From the NCBI GenBank assembly GCA_947591315.1, contig CANQDD010000006.1, positions 1-64,000 of the forward strand: DNA of 64,000 bases, written 5' to 3'. A program made the translations under genes and the position numbers. The notes below the pieces were generated by a model, which saw only the letters and a program-made list of their open reading frames with translations, was not told the DNA's origin and searched no databases. Below are positions 1 to 8,442 of the stretch, piece after piece. Position 1 is the stretch's first letter, and the number at the start of each line of letters is the position of its first letter. This DNA is from an uncultured Clostridia bacterium (GTDB taxonomy: Bacteria; Bacillota; Clostridia; UBA1381).

Positions 1-1
1 T

Positions 2-1171
2 GGATGGGTAGGCGGCATTGTGGGAGATGGAGTAAACACTGACACCGGCGGCAGTATTCAAAATTGCTATAACACGGGAACGGTAAGCGGCACAAACACC
101 GACTATACCGGCGGCATTGAGGGAGTCAACGGAAGCAGCATCAAAAATTGCTACTACCTCGATACCTGCGGCGCGAAAGGAAGATTTGGCGGCACGTCAA
201 AAACCGCCGACCAATTTGCCTCCGGCGAGGTAGCGTGGCTGCTGCAAAACGGTCAGGATACGCAAACGTGGGGACAGAAGCTCAGTGACGGCGCGGACGA
301 GTATCCCGTGCTTACGAGTGACACAAGTAAAAAGGTTCTGAAAGTTACGTTCGCAACACAGTATAACCCAAATTATGACGTTAAGTACACCAATTTGAAC
401 AAAACGGTAACGCTGCCGGATGATCCCTCAAGGACTAATTATACGTTTGAAAGGTGGTCGCAAAGAAACGACGCTTCGGGCGCGGAATTTAACGCGGAAA
501 CCCAAGTTACCGAGGACATGACGGTGTACGCCGTCGGACGCAATCATTTCGGCGGCGACAGTGCGGACATCACGCTTAGCGCGGCTTACGGCTACGCGGA
601 TGCGATTACGGTCAATTTGGACGAGCATATGAAGTATGCAAACAAGAGCGTTGCGTCCGAGGGTAAGTTTACATACGAAATAAGCAATAAGGGCAACACG
701 AATGCGAGCATAGAAAGCGAAAATACGCTGTCGGTTCCCACGGGGCTTAACGCTGATGATTATACGATTACGGTTACGGCAACAGAAAAAACGCCGCAGT
801 ATTCGCTTATGAGCGTGGACAGCTACGGTACGGAAAATGTGACGCTCACGGTTAAGGTAAGCATCGCGAAAGCCGCGTCAAGCGTAACAATCGCGCCGAC
901 GGCGCAGGATTTGACGTATAACGGCACCGCGCAGGAGCTTGTCACGGCGGGTGAAACATCAGACGGCACAATACAGTACAGTCTTGATAATGCCGACTAC
1001 TCTGCCGATATACCGAAAGGCACAGAAGCTAAATCATACACGGTTTGGTATAAGGTTGTCGGCGACAGCAACCACAACGACAGCACGCCGCAAAAGGTGG
1101 ACGTTACGATAAAAAAGCCAATTCAGATGTTACGGTTGCAGACAGCAGCGCGACATACGGCGGTACGCTGA
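2..1171 (+). CDS. Large SLH-anchored surface protein, 5' part (partial, frame-shifted)
   Basis: The gene enters from the left edge, already open in frame 2, so its true start lies outside the window. The first ~60 residues are GLUG-like repeats (pattern GG-I-G ... I-NCY-NTG-V-G). They are followed by an InlB/Listeria-Bacteroides-type beta-repeat (about bases 340-540) and by bacterial Ig-like modules with the recurring pattern LTYNGTAQEL ... YTVWYKV. The frame ends at 1171 after a short unrelated tail, but the protein homology continues in the -1 frame from the run of A at 1111-1116 (see the slippery site). Together with the next entry it would form one secreted adhesin or S-layer-associated protein of more than 1,690 residues. 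Family assignments come from motif recognition; ligand and function are unknown. Confidence 0.75.
   Translation, partial: GWVGGIVGDGVNTDTGGSIQNCYNTGTVSGTNTDYTGGIEGVNGSSIKNCYYLDTCGAKGRFGGTSKTADQFASGEVAWLLQNGQDTQTWGQKLSDGADEYPVLTSDTSKKVLKVTFATQYNPNYDVKYTNLNKTVTLPDDPSRTNYTFERWSQRNDASGAEFNAETQVTEDMTVYAVGRNHFGGDSADITLSAAYGYADAITVNLDEHMKYANKSVASEGKFTYEISNKGNTNASIESENTLSVPTGLNADDYTITVTATEKTPQYSLMSVDSYGTENVTLTVKVSIAKAASSVTIAPTAQDLTYNGTAQELVTAGETSDGTIQYSLDNADYSADIPKGTEAKSYTVWYKVVGDSNHNDSTPQKVDVTIKKPIQMLRLQTAARHTAVR
1111..1117 (+). other. A AAA AAG slippery heptamer joining the two halves of the surface-protein gene
   Basis: The upstream frame reads ATA AAA AAG at 1109-1117, which places the heptamer A_AAA_AAG in the exact phase used for bacterial -1 frameshifting (as in dnaX). 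A one-base slip back gives I-K-K-A-N-S-D-V-T-V, an uninterrupted Ig-like module. AAGGTGG at 1094-1100 resembles a Shine-Dalgarno sequence and ends 10 nt before the heptamer. An imperfect stem (CAGC-AGCG with CGCT-GAC-GCTG) can form further downstream. A simple one-A deletion in a homopolymer, real or from sequencing, explains the data equally well. Confidence 0.5.
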
Positions 1172-1218
1172 CGCTGAAAGCGGAGGTAAATAGAAGTGGT
1201 GCCGCCGGTATCAGTCTT

Positions 1219-4200
1219 ATGTCTGCGGCGCAGGATCAGGTAGAATTTTTTGCCGGTGAGACCTCGCTCGGTACGGCAACAGTGACGTACAATGACAATG
1301 TGGCAAAGAGCGAAGGCACGGCAACACTTAATGTTGAAATCGATAAAGATAAGTATAAAGCGATACAGGCTGCGGAGGGTAAAATCACAGCCGAGTACGG
1401 CGGCAGCGTGAATTTGAACGAGAGCAATAACAGTGAGATTACCGTTACGCTAAGCCAGAAAACGCTTGAATATACGGCTGCGGCGACAAACAGGAAATAT
1501 AACGGCGAAAAGACCGTTGAAGTAACCCTTACGCCGACGAACGCCAACGGCGACACTGTTACATTAACGGCAACGGGAACGATTGACGACGCAAACGTGG
1601 GTGACGGCAAGAGCGTTACAATAACAGGCGTTGCCGTAGGCGGCGCGGACGCGGAATATTATCAAGCGGCAGCCGCTCCGACCGGCGATGTTACGGTGAA
1701 TATTGAAAAGGCTGATTCGACCGTTACGGCTCCGACGGCAAAGACGGATTTGACGTATAACGGCACGACGCAGGAGCTTCTTGCAACAGCAGGCTCGGCA
1801 ACCGGCGGCGAATTGCAGTACAAGGTTGATGAGGGAACGTACTCGACAGCCGCGCCGAAAGCAACAACAGCCGGAGAGCATACCGTTTATTATAAAGTAG
1901 TTGAAAATGACAACTATAACGGCATAGCAGAAGCAAGTATAAAGGTCACAATCGCAAAAGCAACGCCGGTATTCCCCGAGGTCGGAGATGTTGACGGCGG
2001 AACATATACGCCCAACATGAAGCTCGGCGATGTATTCGTGCCGGAGGTAGACGGCGGTACGCTCGCGTGGAGCGATGGCAACACCGCTCTTACAGCAGGC
2101 GCAAACAGTGTGCAGGCGGTATTCACTCCCGCAAACAGTGATAATTACGAGCCTACAAGCATTACCGATACGGTTACGGTGAATGTCGCAAAGGCGACGA
2201 TAACCGGCGTGGAGGTTCAAGACGTATCGGTGCGGTTTGATGAAACGCAGCCGACAAAGCAGTACACGCTCGCCGCGCCGACCGGAACGATTGAGGGCGA
2301 TACCGTAAAATATGCCGAGGGTGACTATAACGAGGCAAATGACAGCGAGGCGGATTGGCAGGAAACCTGTCCGAGTTACAGCGGCGAGGGTACGGATAAG
2401 ACGATTACGGTTAAAATAGAGAGAGATAATTATAACACGCTCTATCTCAAAGCTACCATAAAGATTACAAAAGAGCCGCTCATCACAGGCGTTGACGTAA
2501 CGGCAAAGGCAGATCTTGTTTATAACGGAAGCGCGCAGGAGCTTGTAACCGTAACTGGAACGAGTGACAGTGATACCATTACATACTATGTAAATGACGA
2601 CTCTACCGGCAGCACGGAAAAGGCGACGGGTACAAACGCGGGCAGCTACTCGGTTAAGGTGAAGGTTGAAAGAGAGGGACACCACGCCTTTGAAAAGACG
2701 GTCGAGGTCACAATCGCAAAGGCGGCGATTGTTGCCGCTGACGTGGTAATCTCCGGCGACGGTGATATTACGCACGACGGCGCGGCACACGGCTTGACGG
2801 TAACGCTCGGCGGCAGCGCGGAAGGCGGAACAGTCAAGTATGCCGAAGGCACAATTATGGCAGCGAACGACACGGACGTATCATGGCTCGACGCTTGCTC
2901 GACTGTAACCGATGTTGACGATACAAAGACTATCACAGTCAAGGTAAGCAAGGCGAATTACGACGATTATTACGTAACAAAGACGATAACGATAACCGAC
3001 GAACCGACAGTAAGCGGTATAACCGTTACGCCGTACAGCGGCACGTATGACGGCGAGGCGCATAACGCGGTAACGGTAGCGGGCGCGGAGATTACCGATA
3101 CAATTAAGTATCAGCTTGACGGCGCGGAAATGCAGCTCATGCCGCAGATTACCGACGCGGGCACATACAGTGTGACGGTTACCGTTGAGCGCGCGGGTTA
3201 TCACCCATTCACGACCACGGTAGAGGCGGCTATTGCGCAGGCGGCTTCGACATTCCCGACTGTTGAAACGATAACCGTGACCTACACGGAGGGTACGGCG
3301 CAGTATGACGCAGTATTCACGCCGACCGACGCGGCTAATTACACGACCGTAAACGGTCAAATAACCGTTACGGCGACCACAGGAACAACTCCAAATCCGT
3401 CACCGTCGCCACAGCCGACATTTGATGTAACGGGAGCGGTTAAGAATAATGACGGCACAGCAGCGGCAAACCGCAAGCTGACACTGAAACCGCTCGGATT
3501 GGAAACGACTACGGACGAGAACGGCAATTACTCGTTTGACGGAGTTGAGTCGGGCAGCTACAATATAGTTGTTGAAACGAGCGACGGAAAAACGGTTACA
3601 ACGCTTGTTGACGTAACGGACGGCAATGTCAGCGCAGATATAACACTTCCCGCGGCTAATGTGGGCAGCACGGTTGAAACAACTGAGGGTACGCAGAATA
3701 CCGACATTAAAGTTGAGGACATTGTTGTCGGCGGTCTTGACACACTTGCCGAAACGGTCGTAAATGAACTGCCGGAGGAAGATAAGACAAAGGATATTGA
3801 GGTCAAAATGACCGTCGAGAGTAAGCCCGAAATCGCAACCGATACAGCGCAGCAGGCAATAAAACAGCAAAGTCAAAACAAGACCGAAAAGCTGAATTAC
3901 ATTGATATAGACATAGTTAAAACTGTCGGCACGGAAAGCGAGAACGTAACCGAAACGACAAACCTTATTACTATTGTCATTCCGTTCGTGACGAGCGGCA
4001 AAACCGACATCACCGTTTACCGTTACCATGACGGCGTGGCTGCGGCTATGACTAAGGGCGGCACGGGCGAGCGTTATGAGGTTGGTGACGGCGTTATCAC
4101 AATTTACACGCAGAAATTCTCGACCTACGCCATAGCGTATAACGAACAATCAGCTTCCCCGTCTCCGACGCCCGATACGGGCAGCACATCACGCGGCAGC

Positions 4201-5070
4201 GGCAGTGGTTCCTCGTCGTACACGGTTCAGTTTGAGGCGAACGGCGGCAGCAAGGTAACATCACAAAGAATTTCGCGTAACGGCGTTGTGAAAGAGCCGA
4301 CCGCTCCGACAAAGGACGGCTATACATTCGCCGGCTGGTACACGGATAAGGATTTGACAGCCGAATATGATTTTACGTCGAAGGTTACAAAGAGCTTTAC
4401 CCTGTATGCTAAGTGGAATGATGTAAAGTCAGACGACGGAACGGAGGCAACTCCCGCGCCTACGGGCGAGCCGACAACAGAGCCGCAGGCAACGGCAAAG
4501 CCGGACGATACGGCAAAATCAATGCCGTTTACGGACGTAAATGCGGGCGATTGGTTCTACAATAACGTGCAGTATGTATACGAAAACGGGTTGATGAGCG
4601 GTGTCAGTGATACCGAGTTCGCGCCGAACGAAAACGTAACAAGAGGAATGTTTGTAACGATCCTCTATCGTATGGACGGCGAGCCGAACATGGGCGCAAG
4701 CACATTTACCGATGTTCCGTCCGACGCGTATTACGCGAACGCGGTCGCGTGGGCGAACGCGAACGGAATTGTTGAAGGCTATTCAGATACGGAGTATGCT
4801 CCCGACGATGCCGTAACGCGCGAGCAAGCCGCGGCGATACTGTTCAGATACGCGGCGTATAAAGGTGAAAGCCCGACAGGAGCATGGGCGATACGGCTCG
4901 ACTACCCCGACCTCACGGAAATTTCCGATTGGGCGGCTGAAGGTGTGATGTTCTGCACTATGAAGGATATTATGGTAGGACGCGACGGCGGAGCGTTCGA
5001 TCCAAAAGCAAATATCACCCGCGCCGAGGGCGCAGCCGTGTTTGAGCGGTATTTGAATATGGCTAAGTGA
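1219..5070 (+). CDS. SLH-domain surface protein with Ig-like modules, 3' part
   Basis: This is the C-terminal part of the protein that begins before the window. The first ATG in this frame is 1219, but it has no convincing ribosome binding site, and the frame is open and homologous back to the slip site at 1111-1117, so 1219 is probably not a real start. Order in this numbering: about seven Ig-like/MBG-type modules (1-715, recurring L-YNG-AQEL-TV and G-Y-V-V-V), a carboxypeptidase-regulatory-like beta-sandwich (735-810), a low-complexity linker, an InlB B-repeat (1001-1065, ending LYAKW), a Pro/Thr-rich linker, and three SLH domains (1102-1283, FTDV-DWFY type). SLH triplets bind pyruvylated secondary cell-wall polymers, so the protein should sit non-covalently on the cell surface. 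A terminator follows 30 nt downstream. Confidence 0.85.
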   Translation: MSAAQDQVEFFAGETSLGTATVTYNDNVAKSEGTATLNVEIDKDKYKAIQAAEGKITAEYGGSVNLNESNNSEITVTLSQKTLEYTAAATNRKYNGEKTVEVTLTPTNANGDTVTLTATGTIDDANVGDGKSVTITGVAVGGADAEYYQAAAAPTGDVTVNIEKADSTVTAPTAKTDLTYNGTTQELLATAGSATGGELQYKVDEGTYSTAAPKATTAGEHTVYYKVVENDNYNGIAEASIKVTIAKATPVFPEVGDVDGGTYTPNMKLGDVFVPEVDGGTLAWSDGNTALTAGANSVQAVFTPANSDNYEPTSITDTVTVNVAKATITGVEVQDVSVRFDETQPTKQYTLAAPTGTIEGDTVKYAEGDYNEANDSEADWQETCPSYSGEGTDKTITVKIERDNYNTLYLKATIKITKEPLITGVDVTAKADLVYNGSAQELVTVTGTSDSDTITYYVNDDSTGSTEKATGTNAGSYSVKVKVEREGHHAFEKTVEVTIAKAAIVAADVVISGDGDITHDGAAHGLTVTLGGSAEGGTVKYAEGTIMAANDTDVSWLDACSTVTDVDDTKTITVKVSKANYDDYYVTKTITITDEPTVSGITVTPYSGTYDGEAHNAVTVAGAEITDTIKYQLDGAEMQLMPQITDAGTYSVTVTVERAGYHPFTTTVEAAIAQAASTFPTVETITVTYTEGTAQYDAVFTPTDAANYTTVNGQITVTATTGTTPNPSPSPQPTFDVTGAVKNNDGTAAANRKLTLKPLGLETTTDENGNYSFDGVESGSYNIVVETSDGKTVTTLVDVTDGNVSADITLPAANVGSTVETTEGTQNTDIKVEDIVVGGLDTLAETVVNELPEEDKTKDIEVKMTVESKPEIATDTAQQAIKQQSQNKTEKLNYIDIDIVKTVGTESENVTETTNLITIVIPFVTSGKTDITVYRYHDGVAAAMTKGGTGERYEVGDGVITIYTQKFSTYAIAYNEQSASPSPTPDTGSTSRGSGSGSSSYTVQFEANGGSKVTSQRISRNGVVKEPTAPTKDGYTFAGWYTDKDLTAEYDFTSKVTKSFTLYAKWNDVKSDDGTEATPAPTGEPTTEPQATAKPDDTAKSMPFTDVNAGDWFYNNVQYVYENGLMSGVSDTEFAPNENVTRGMFVTILYRMDGEPNMGASTFTDVPSDAYYANAVAWANANGIVEGYSDTEYAPDDAVTREQAAAILFRYAAYKGESPTGAWAIRLDYPDLTEISDWAAEGVMFCTMKDIMVGRDGGAFDPKANITRAEGAAVFERYLNMAK

Positions 5071-5103
5071 GATTAAATTCGGTCATATATGAATATATTA
5101 AAA

Positions 5104-5137
5104 GACGCTATCCCCTTTTATGAGGATAGCGCCTTTT
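5104..5137 (+). terminator. Terminator of the SLH protein gene
   Basis: A ten-position stem with one mismatch (GACGCTATCC with GGATAGCGCC) is followed by TTTT. It lies 33 nt after the stop. Confidence 0.8.
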
Positions 5138-5239
5138 ATATCCGTCTCGGCTTTATCAAATATTCTATAATTAAGCTGCCTTGGTATCACTGCCGTATCT
5201 CTGCATTGGGCAAAAATCAGTTAGAGATGTTAAATGATA

Positions 5240-5378
5240 TATTACGGTCACGCTCCGTATGAAAATGTAGAAAGTTTTAAGCCGTTTTTTGAGGGTAGTA
5301 ATGAAAGTATATTACCCTGTCGGATTTGCCCCAAAAGCATTAGGTTTTATGCGGTTTTCAGAGCCTAAAATTTCTACA
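5240..5378 (-). ncRNA. Candidate structured RNA element, copy 1
   Basis: The element is closed by long arms (5266-5279 with 5366-5378, TGTAGAAA type). Inside is a second stem (GGGTA...TTACCC, near 5296-5325) next to the conserved CCTGTCGG. A small ACGG/CCGT hairpin at 5244-5258 lies outside the arms. Copy 2 (5611-5776) has the same layout with different arm sequences that still pair, which supports a structured RNA or folded DNA element. The minus strand is chosen because copy 2 ends in a minus-strand terminator. I found no good promoter and do not recognise the family. Confidence 0.4.
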
Positions 5379-5610
5379 ATCATGCCCCGTTGTGACATAT
5401 TCTGCACCGCATAATTTACAATGCAGTGTATTTTGCGGCTTTATCAACTTAGTATACAATTCGCTGTCATTCGGCAGAACGGCGGTTTTGAACCCTATAC
5501 ATAGCTATGCAATTATTACAACAATCATTGCACACAAACTTGTGTCAATATTATTGTAATATTTTTGCCTAAATTTTCTAAGGAATATACAAAAATATTG
5601 TTGTATATGC

Positions 5611-5776
5611 AAAAAAAATCGGAGCGCAGCCGTAAATTACGATCACGCTCCTTACAAAAATGTCCGCATTTTTAACCCCATTTTCGGGGGGTATCGAATA
5701 TAATTTCATTACCCTGTCGGTTTTCGGCTAAAGAAACCTTGATTTTATGCGAATTTTTTTGCTTAAGATGCGGACA
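5611..5776 (-). ncRNA. Candidate structured RNA element, copy 2, with terminator
   Basis: Closing arms 5661-5675 and 5763-5776 (TGTCCGCAT type) pair with each other but differ in sequence from the arms of copy 1. The interior shares ACCCTGTCGG, TTTTATGCG and a GGGTA/TTACCC stem with copy 1. Read on the minus strand, the element ends in a GGAGCG...CGCTCC hairpin (5621-5651) followed by eight T (5611-5618), a clear intrinsic terminator. This suggests a minus-strand transcript of about 165 nt. No strong promoter is visible upstream. Confidence 0.45.
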
Positions 5777-5990
5777 TATGACGCTTATTTCTCTTATGTT
5801 CAGCGTCCTTTTTCAGTCGTGCTGTTTTTCGACATTTATCACGGTATTTCGTTCTACGCTATGTCAGAATATAATTCTCACCACATATTGTACATTTTTT
5901 TGTATTTGTCAGTTTCATCAGCCTTATGTACAGGCAGTTCTGAATCATTTGCACAACAGAGAGTATGAAATAGTCTGCGGACACACGTAG
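5763..5990 (-). pseudogene. Remnant of a small zinc-ribbon protein gene
   Basis: Read on the minus strand, this stretch gives KKCTICGENYILT, an in-frame TAG (5859-5861), then RRTKYRDKCRKTARLKKDAEHKRNKR and a stop at 5763. The spacing C-x2-C ... RRTKY-x2-KC followed by a basic tail resembles small zinc-ribbon proteins common on mobile elements, with one cysteine of the second pair changed to Arg. The stop codon and missing cysteine suggest a decayed gene. The two overlapping plus-strand frames here have no ribosome binding site and look like shadows. The family call is tentative. Confidence 0.3.
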
Positions 5991-6082
5991 CTATCGTCAT
6001 TGTCCTTGAAAACACAAGGTATTTCGTGAGCTACTACGAATTATCTTTTTTCAAAGCGTAGTCGGACCGTATTCGGGGAACG

Positions 6083-6111
6083 AAAAAAGCGGCTGCTTTG
6101 AACAACCGCTT
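6083..6111 (-). terminator. Minus-strand terminator downstream of the 64-residue frame
   Basis: The stem AAGCGGTTG/CAGCCGCTT, with one G-T pair, is followed on the minus strand by a run of T. It lies about 105 nt beyond the stop at 6218, which lends some support to transcription of that frame. Confidence 0.6.
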
Positions 6112-6217
6112 AAATCTATATTTGATTTTTTCTTTTGTAACTGGTTATTATTTCTAAATTTGAGCGTCTTTCATTTGAACCTCCAGCATAATTTTATATA
6201 AATTTTATTTTATAAGT

Positions 6218-6412
6218 TTATCCCATTATACCACAAGCATTATAGAAAGACAAGCCCTGAAGGATTACCTTTCCGTGAATAATCAAGTTATTTCGCCCAA
6301 ACATCACTGTTTGCGGACTCAACGCCATATGCTTGTTCGCATCTTTAATCACATCATAGAACGCCCAATAAGCACTGTCGTTCATATCCGTAAACGGATT
6401 GATTTTACTCAT
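6218..6412 (-). CDS. Small protein of unknown function (64 residues, doubtful)
   Basis: I do not recognise this protein. It begins MSKINPFTDMNDSAYWAFYD and has no signal peptide or membrane segment. Upstream, a separate frame starts at an ATG with a GGAAAGG ribosome binding site, reads MTKNKKWEREYE and stops in the ATGAGTAA overlap at this start. This suggests either translational coupling or a frameshifted longer gene. The N-terminal FTDMND...AYWAF is vaguely reminiscent of an SLH motif, but one short match is not enough to call it. The region is AT-rich and gene-poor, so a decaying fragment is possible. Confidence 0.3.
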   Translation of the reverse strand: MSKINPFTDMNDSAYWAFYDVIKDANKHMALSPQTVMFGRNNLIIHGKVILQGLSFYNACGIMG

Positions 6413-6480
6413 ATTCGCGTTCCCACTTTTTATTTTTTGTCATATCTGATTACACCTTTCCAAATTTCCATATCAAAAAA

Positions 6481-6504
6481 GGAGCGTCAAACGCTCCCGA
6501 TTTT
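6481..6504 (+). terminator. Hairpin with T-rich tail, plus strand
   Basis: GGAGCG-tcaaa-CGCTCC is followed by CGATTTTCTTT. The stem sequence matches the terminator of the structured element at 5621-5651. No plus-strand gene is evident upstream. Confidence 0.5.
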
Positions 6505-6536
6505 CTTTGTCTTATGGTCGAAAAATCCGTCCATAA

Positions 6537-6569
6537 AAAATATCACGATAAGGTTTTTCGTGATATTTT
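6537..6569. repeat. Symmetric hairpin in intergenic DNA
   Basis: Perfect 12-bp arms (AAAATATCACGA with TCGTGATATTTT) enclose a 9-nt loop. It could end transcription in either direction. Apart from the neighbouring hairpin and the palindromic element, nothing else is visible between 6413 and 6808. Confidence 0.5.
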
Positions 6570-6709
6570 GGCGTTTATATTTTGTTTTATAGAGGTTAAT
6601 ACTACGCTTTGACTGTCTGAAACCCTTGATTTTAAGCCATTTTTGCCTAAATCCAATGTGACCTCTCGTACCACGTCGGCGCTCAAACGCTCCGTTGCGC
6701 CTCCTTTTT

Positions 6710-6789
6710 CCTCAAAAATCGTCGCTGCGCGGCGGCTGCTCGCTTACAAATGCGCTCGCAACGCCTTCACTTGCTTTGGATTTTTGAGG
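6710..6789. repeat. Inverted-repeat element directly downstream of the fumarase beta gene
   Basis: Perfect 11-bp arms CCTCAAAAATC/GATTTTTGAGG enclose about 58 bp of GC-rich sequence. The inner part is itself rich in short GC palindromes. It resembles dispersed palindromic elements of Clostridia, but no second copy is in the window. Confidence 0.4.
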
Positions 6790-6808
6790 AGTTACGCCTT
6801 CGGCGCGA

Positions 6809-7360
6809 TTATATCTCCCTATACTGTTTTTGTCCGATTTCGTAGAGGTCGCCGCCGTTGCAGTCGATAAGCACGACCGTGGGAAAATCCTCGACCTCAA
6901 GGCGGCGTATCGCTTCCGTGCCGAGGTCGTCGTAAGCGACAACCTCCGCCTTCTTTATCGACTGTGCGATAAGCGCGCCCGCGCCGCCGATAGCGCCGAG
7001 GTACACGCAGGTGTTACGCTTCATCGCGTCAACAACAGCCTCGCTCCTCGCGCCCTTGCCTATCATGCAGCCGAGCCCCTTATCGAGAAGGAGCGGCGTG
7101 TACGCGTCCATTCTGCCCGCCGTGGTCGGACCGCACGAGCCTATCACCTCGCCCGGCTTCGCGGGGCAGGGTCCGGCGTAATAAATCACGTTGTCGGTAA
7201 GGTCTATCGGGAACGGCTCACCGTTTTCGTAATTTTTAACCATTCTTTCGTGCGCCGCGTCGCGTGCGGTATATATCGTGCCCGTCAAAAGCACGCTGTC
7301 ACCGGCTTTAAGCTCCTTTATTTTATCCTTTGTAAGCGGCGTTGTAATTCTCTTTTCCAT
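6809..7360 (-). CDS. Fe-S hydro-lyase beta subunit (class I fumarase / L(+)-tartrate dehydratase beta)
   Basis: A 183-residue protein of the beta (C-terminal) family of two-subunit iron-sulfur hydro-lyases. Such enzymes interconvert fumarate and malate, or dehydrate tartrate. Family motifs include LLTGTIYTARDAAHERM near the N-terminus, YYAGPCPAKPG, and SCGPTTAGRMDAYTP around the middle. The start chosen (MEKRITTPL) has the site GAGGAGGGG nine bases upstream; an in-frame extension would overlap the preceding gene. It starts 4 nt after the HAD hydrolase stop, so both are probably one transcript. The alpha subunit, which carries the cluster ligands and usually lies directly upstream, is not in this window. 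The fumarate/tartrate choice cannot be made from sequence alone. Confidence 0.85.
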   Translation of the reverse strand: MEKRITTPLTKDKIKELKAGDSVLLTGTIYTARDAAHERMVKNYENGEPFPIDLTDNVIYYAGPCPAKPGEVIGSCGPTTAGRMDAYTPLLLDKGLGCMIGKGARSEAVVDAMKRNTCVYLGAIGGAGALIAQSIKKAEVVAYDDLGTEAIRRLEVEDFPTVVLIDCNGGDLYEIGQKQYREI

Positions 7361-7364
7361 AGCG

Positions 7365-8381
7365 TTACCCCTCCTCAATAAAATCGGCAATACTGTTTAA
7401 TATGTACTCGGCTTTCATGCCCTCGAAATATCCGCGCGAATTTTCGCCGTTTATGCCGGTGAGCACGGCGCAGAAATCCGCGCACATCGCGCGCGCCGCA
7501 AGTATGTCCGCGCCGGCGTCACCGACTATAAGTGCGCGTTTTATCTTATCCTTGTCGTACAGTCCTTCGACTATCTTTTTATCGTCGTAATTGGTGCCGC
7601 AGAGCGCTTTCAGGAACATATACGGATGCGGCTTTGTTAGCGCGTTATTGCCGAGAGTCTTTTCAGCCGCCTCAACGTGGTCGTAGCAGCACAATCCATC
7701 GGTGGCAAAATATTTGAGCGCGCCCCAATCGGAAAGAGGTCGGAGCATTTCTATACCCGGTCTGCCCGTTCCGGTGCAGATGCGCTTGTCCAAGCTTAAA
7801 AGACGCAGGATTTCAAGCAGCGTATCTTTTGGTATTATCGGTTCTTCCTTTTCGATAAGTCCGCTTTTAAAGCCGTTTTTCGACGGTTTTCCGTTAAGTG
7901 CGTCGCCCAGAAACCACTCCTGGAACAGCCCGTGCATCTCGCGCCACATTTTGCCGTTGCGCCTTAAATCCTCCGCACTTTCGCCCGTAACTGTGGCGCA
8001 CCTTTCCGCAAGCGCGCCGTACGCGTCTATGATATTGTCGGGAAGTGTTTCCGCGTATTCGAGCGCGGCGGTGAAAATGCTGTCGTCCTCGCCGCCCGCA
8101 ATACACGCGCACAGAACGGTAACGTAACCCAAATCCCAGTTGGAGTTTACGCCCTTCGCTTTAAGCAAGCCTATCAGCTTATCGCCGCAGAAAACGCGTT
8201 CGCGTATTTTGTCCGCGCGTCGCATATACGTTTCTGTGTCAATATCCGCGCCCGCACGCATACTCATGTATTCCGCGACCGTGAGCGCCGCGCTTGTCCA
8301 GTAGTTTTCCTCACTTGTGATAACGCCGTCCATATCAAATATAACGGTGTCGTATTTGCTTAAAAATGATTTCAGCTTCAT
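7365..8381 (-). CDS. HAD-superfamily hydrolase
   Basis: A 338-residue cytoplasmic protein with the haloacid-dehalogenase catalytic motif I (FDMDGVI, nucleophile Asp followed by Asp at +2) near residue 15. The motif II Thr lies within ICTGTGRP, the motif III Lys in LTKPHPY, and the motif IV acids in ALIVGDAGADILAARAM. The long region between motifs I and II (about residues 30-190) is a large helical cap (type C1). Members are mostly phosphatases of sugar phosphates or nucleotides; the substrate is unknown. The start MKLKSFLSKY has AAGGAA eight bases upstream. A consensus promoter (8413-8442) lies between it and the RNA array, and the gene is followed after 4 nt by the hydro-lyase beta gene. 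Confidence 0.85.
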   Translation of the reverse strand: MKLKSFLSKYDTVIFDMDGVITSEENYWTSAALTVAEYMSMRAGADIDTETYMRRADKIRERVFCGDKLIGLLKAKGVNSNWDLGYVTVLCACIAGGEDDSIFTAALEYAETLPDNIIDAYGALAERCATVTGESAEDLRRNGKMWREMHGLFQEWFLGDALNGKPSKNGFKSGLIEKEEPIIPKDTLLEILRLLSLDKRICTGTGRPGIEMLRPLSDWGALKYFATDGLCCYDHVEAAEKTLGNNALTKPHPYMFLKALCGTNYDDKKIVEGLYDKDKIKRALIVGDAGADILAARAMCADFCAVLTGINGENSRGYFEGMKAEYILNSIADFIEEG

Positions 8382-8412
8382 CGTATCGTTCCTTATGCTT
8401 TGTTTCACGTAC

Positions 8413-8442
8413 AGTATACCATTTTTATACGCCCGCTGTCAA
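8413..8442 (-). promoter_or_regulatory. Promoter of the HAD hydrolase / hydro-lyase beta pair
   Basis: On the minus strand TTGACA (8437-8442) is followed after 18 nt by TATACT (8413-8418). Confidence 0.8.

Noticed and set aside
5739-5990. Two overlapping plus-strand frames of 73-83 residues
   Set aside because: No ribosome binding site and Cys/Phe-rich unlikely products. They lie opposite a better minus-strand zinc-ribbon reading and over a structured element.
5071-6808. Insertion sequence in the gene-poor region
   Set aside because: No transposase frame, no paired terminal repeats at matching distance and no target-site duplication could be found.
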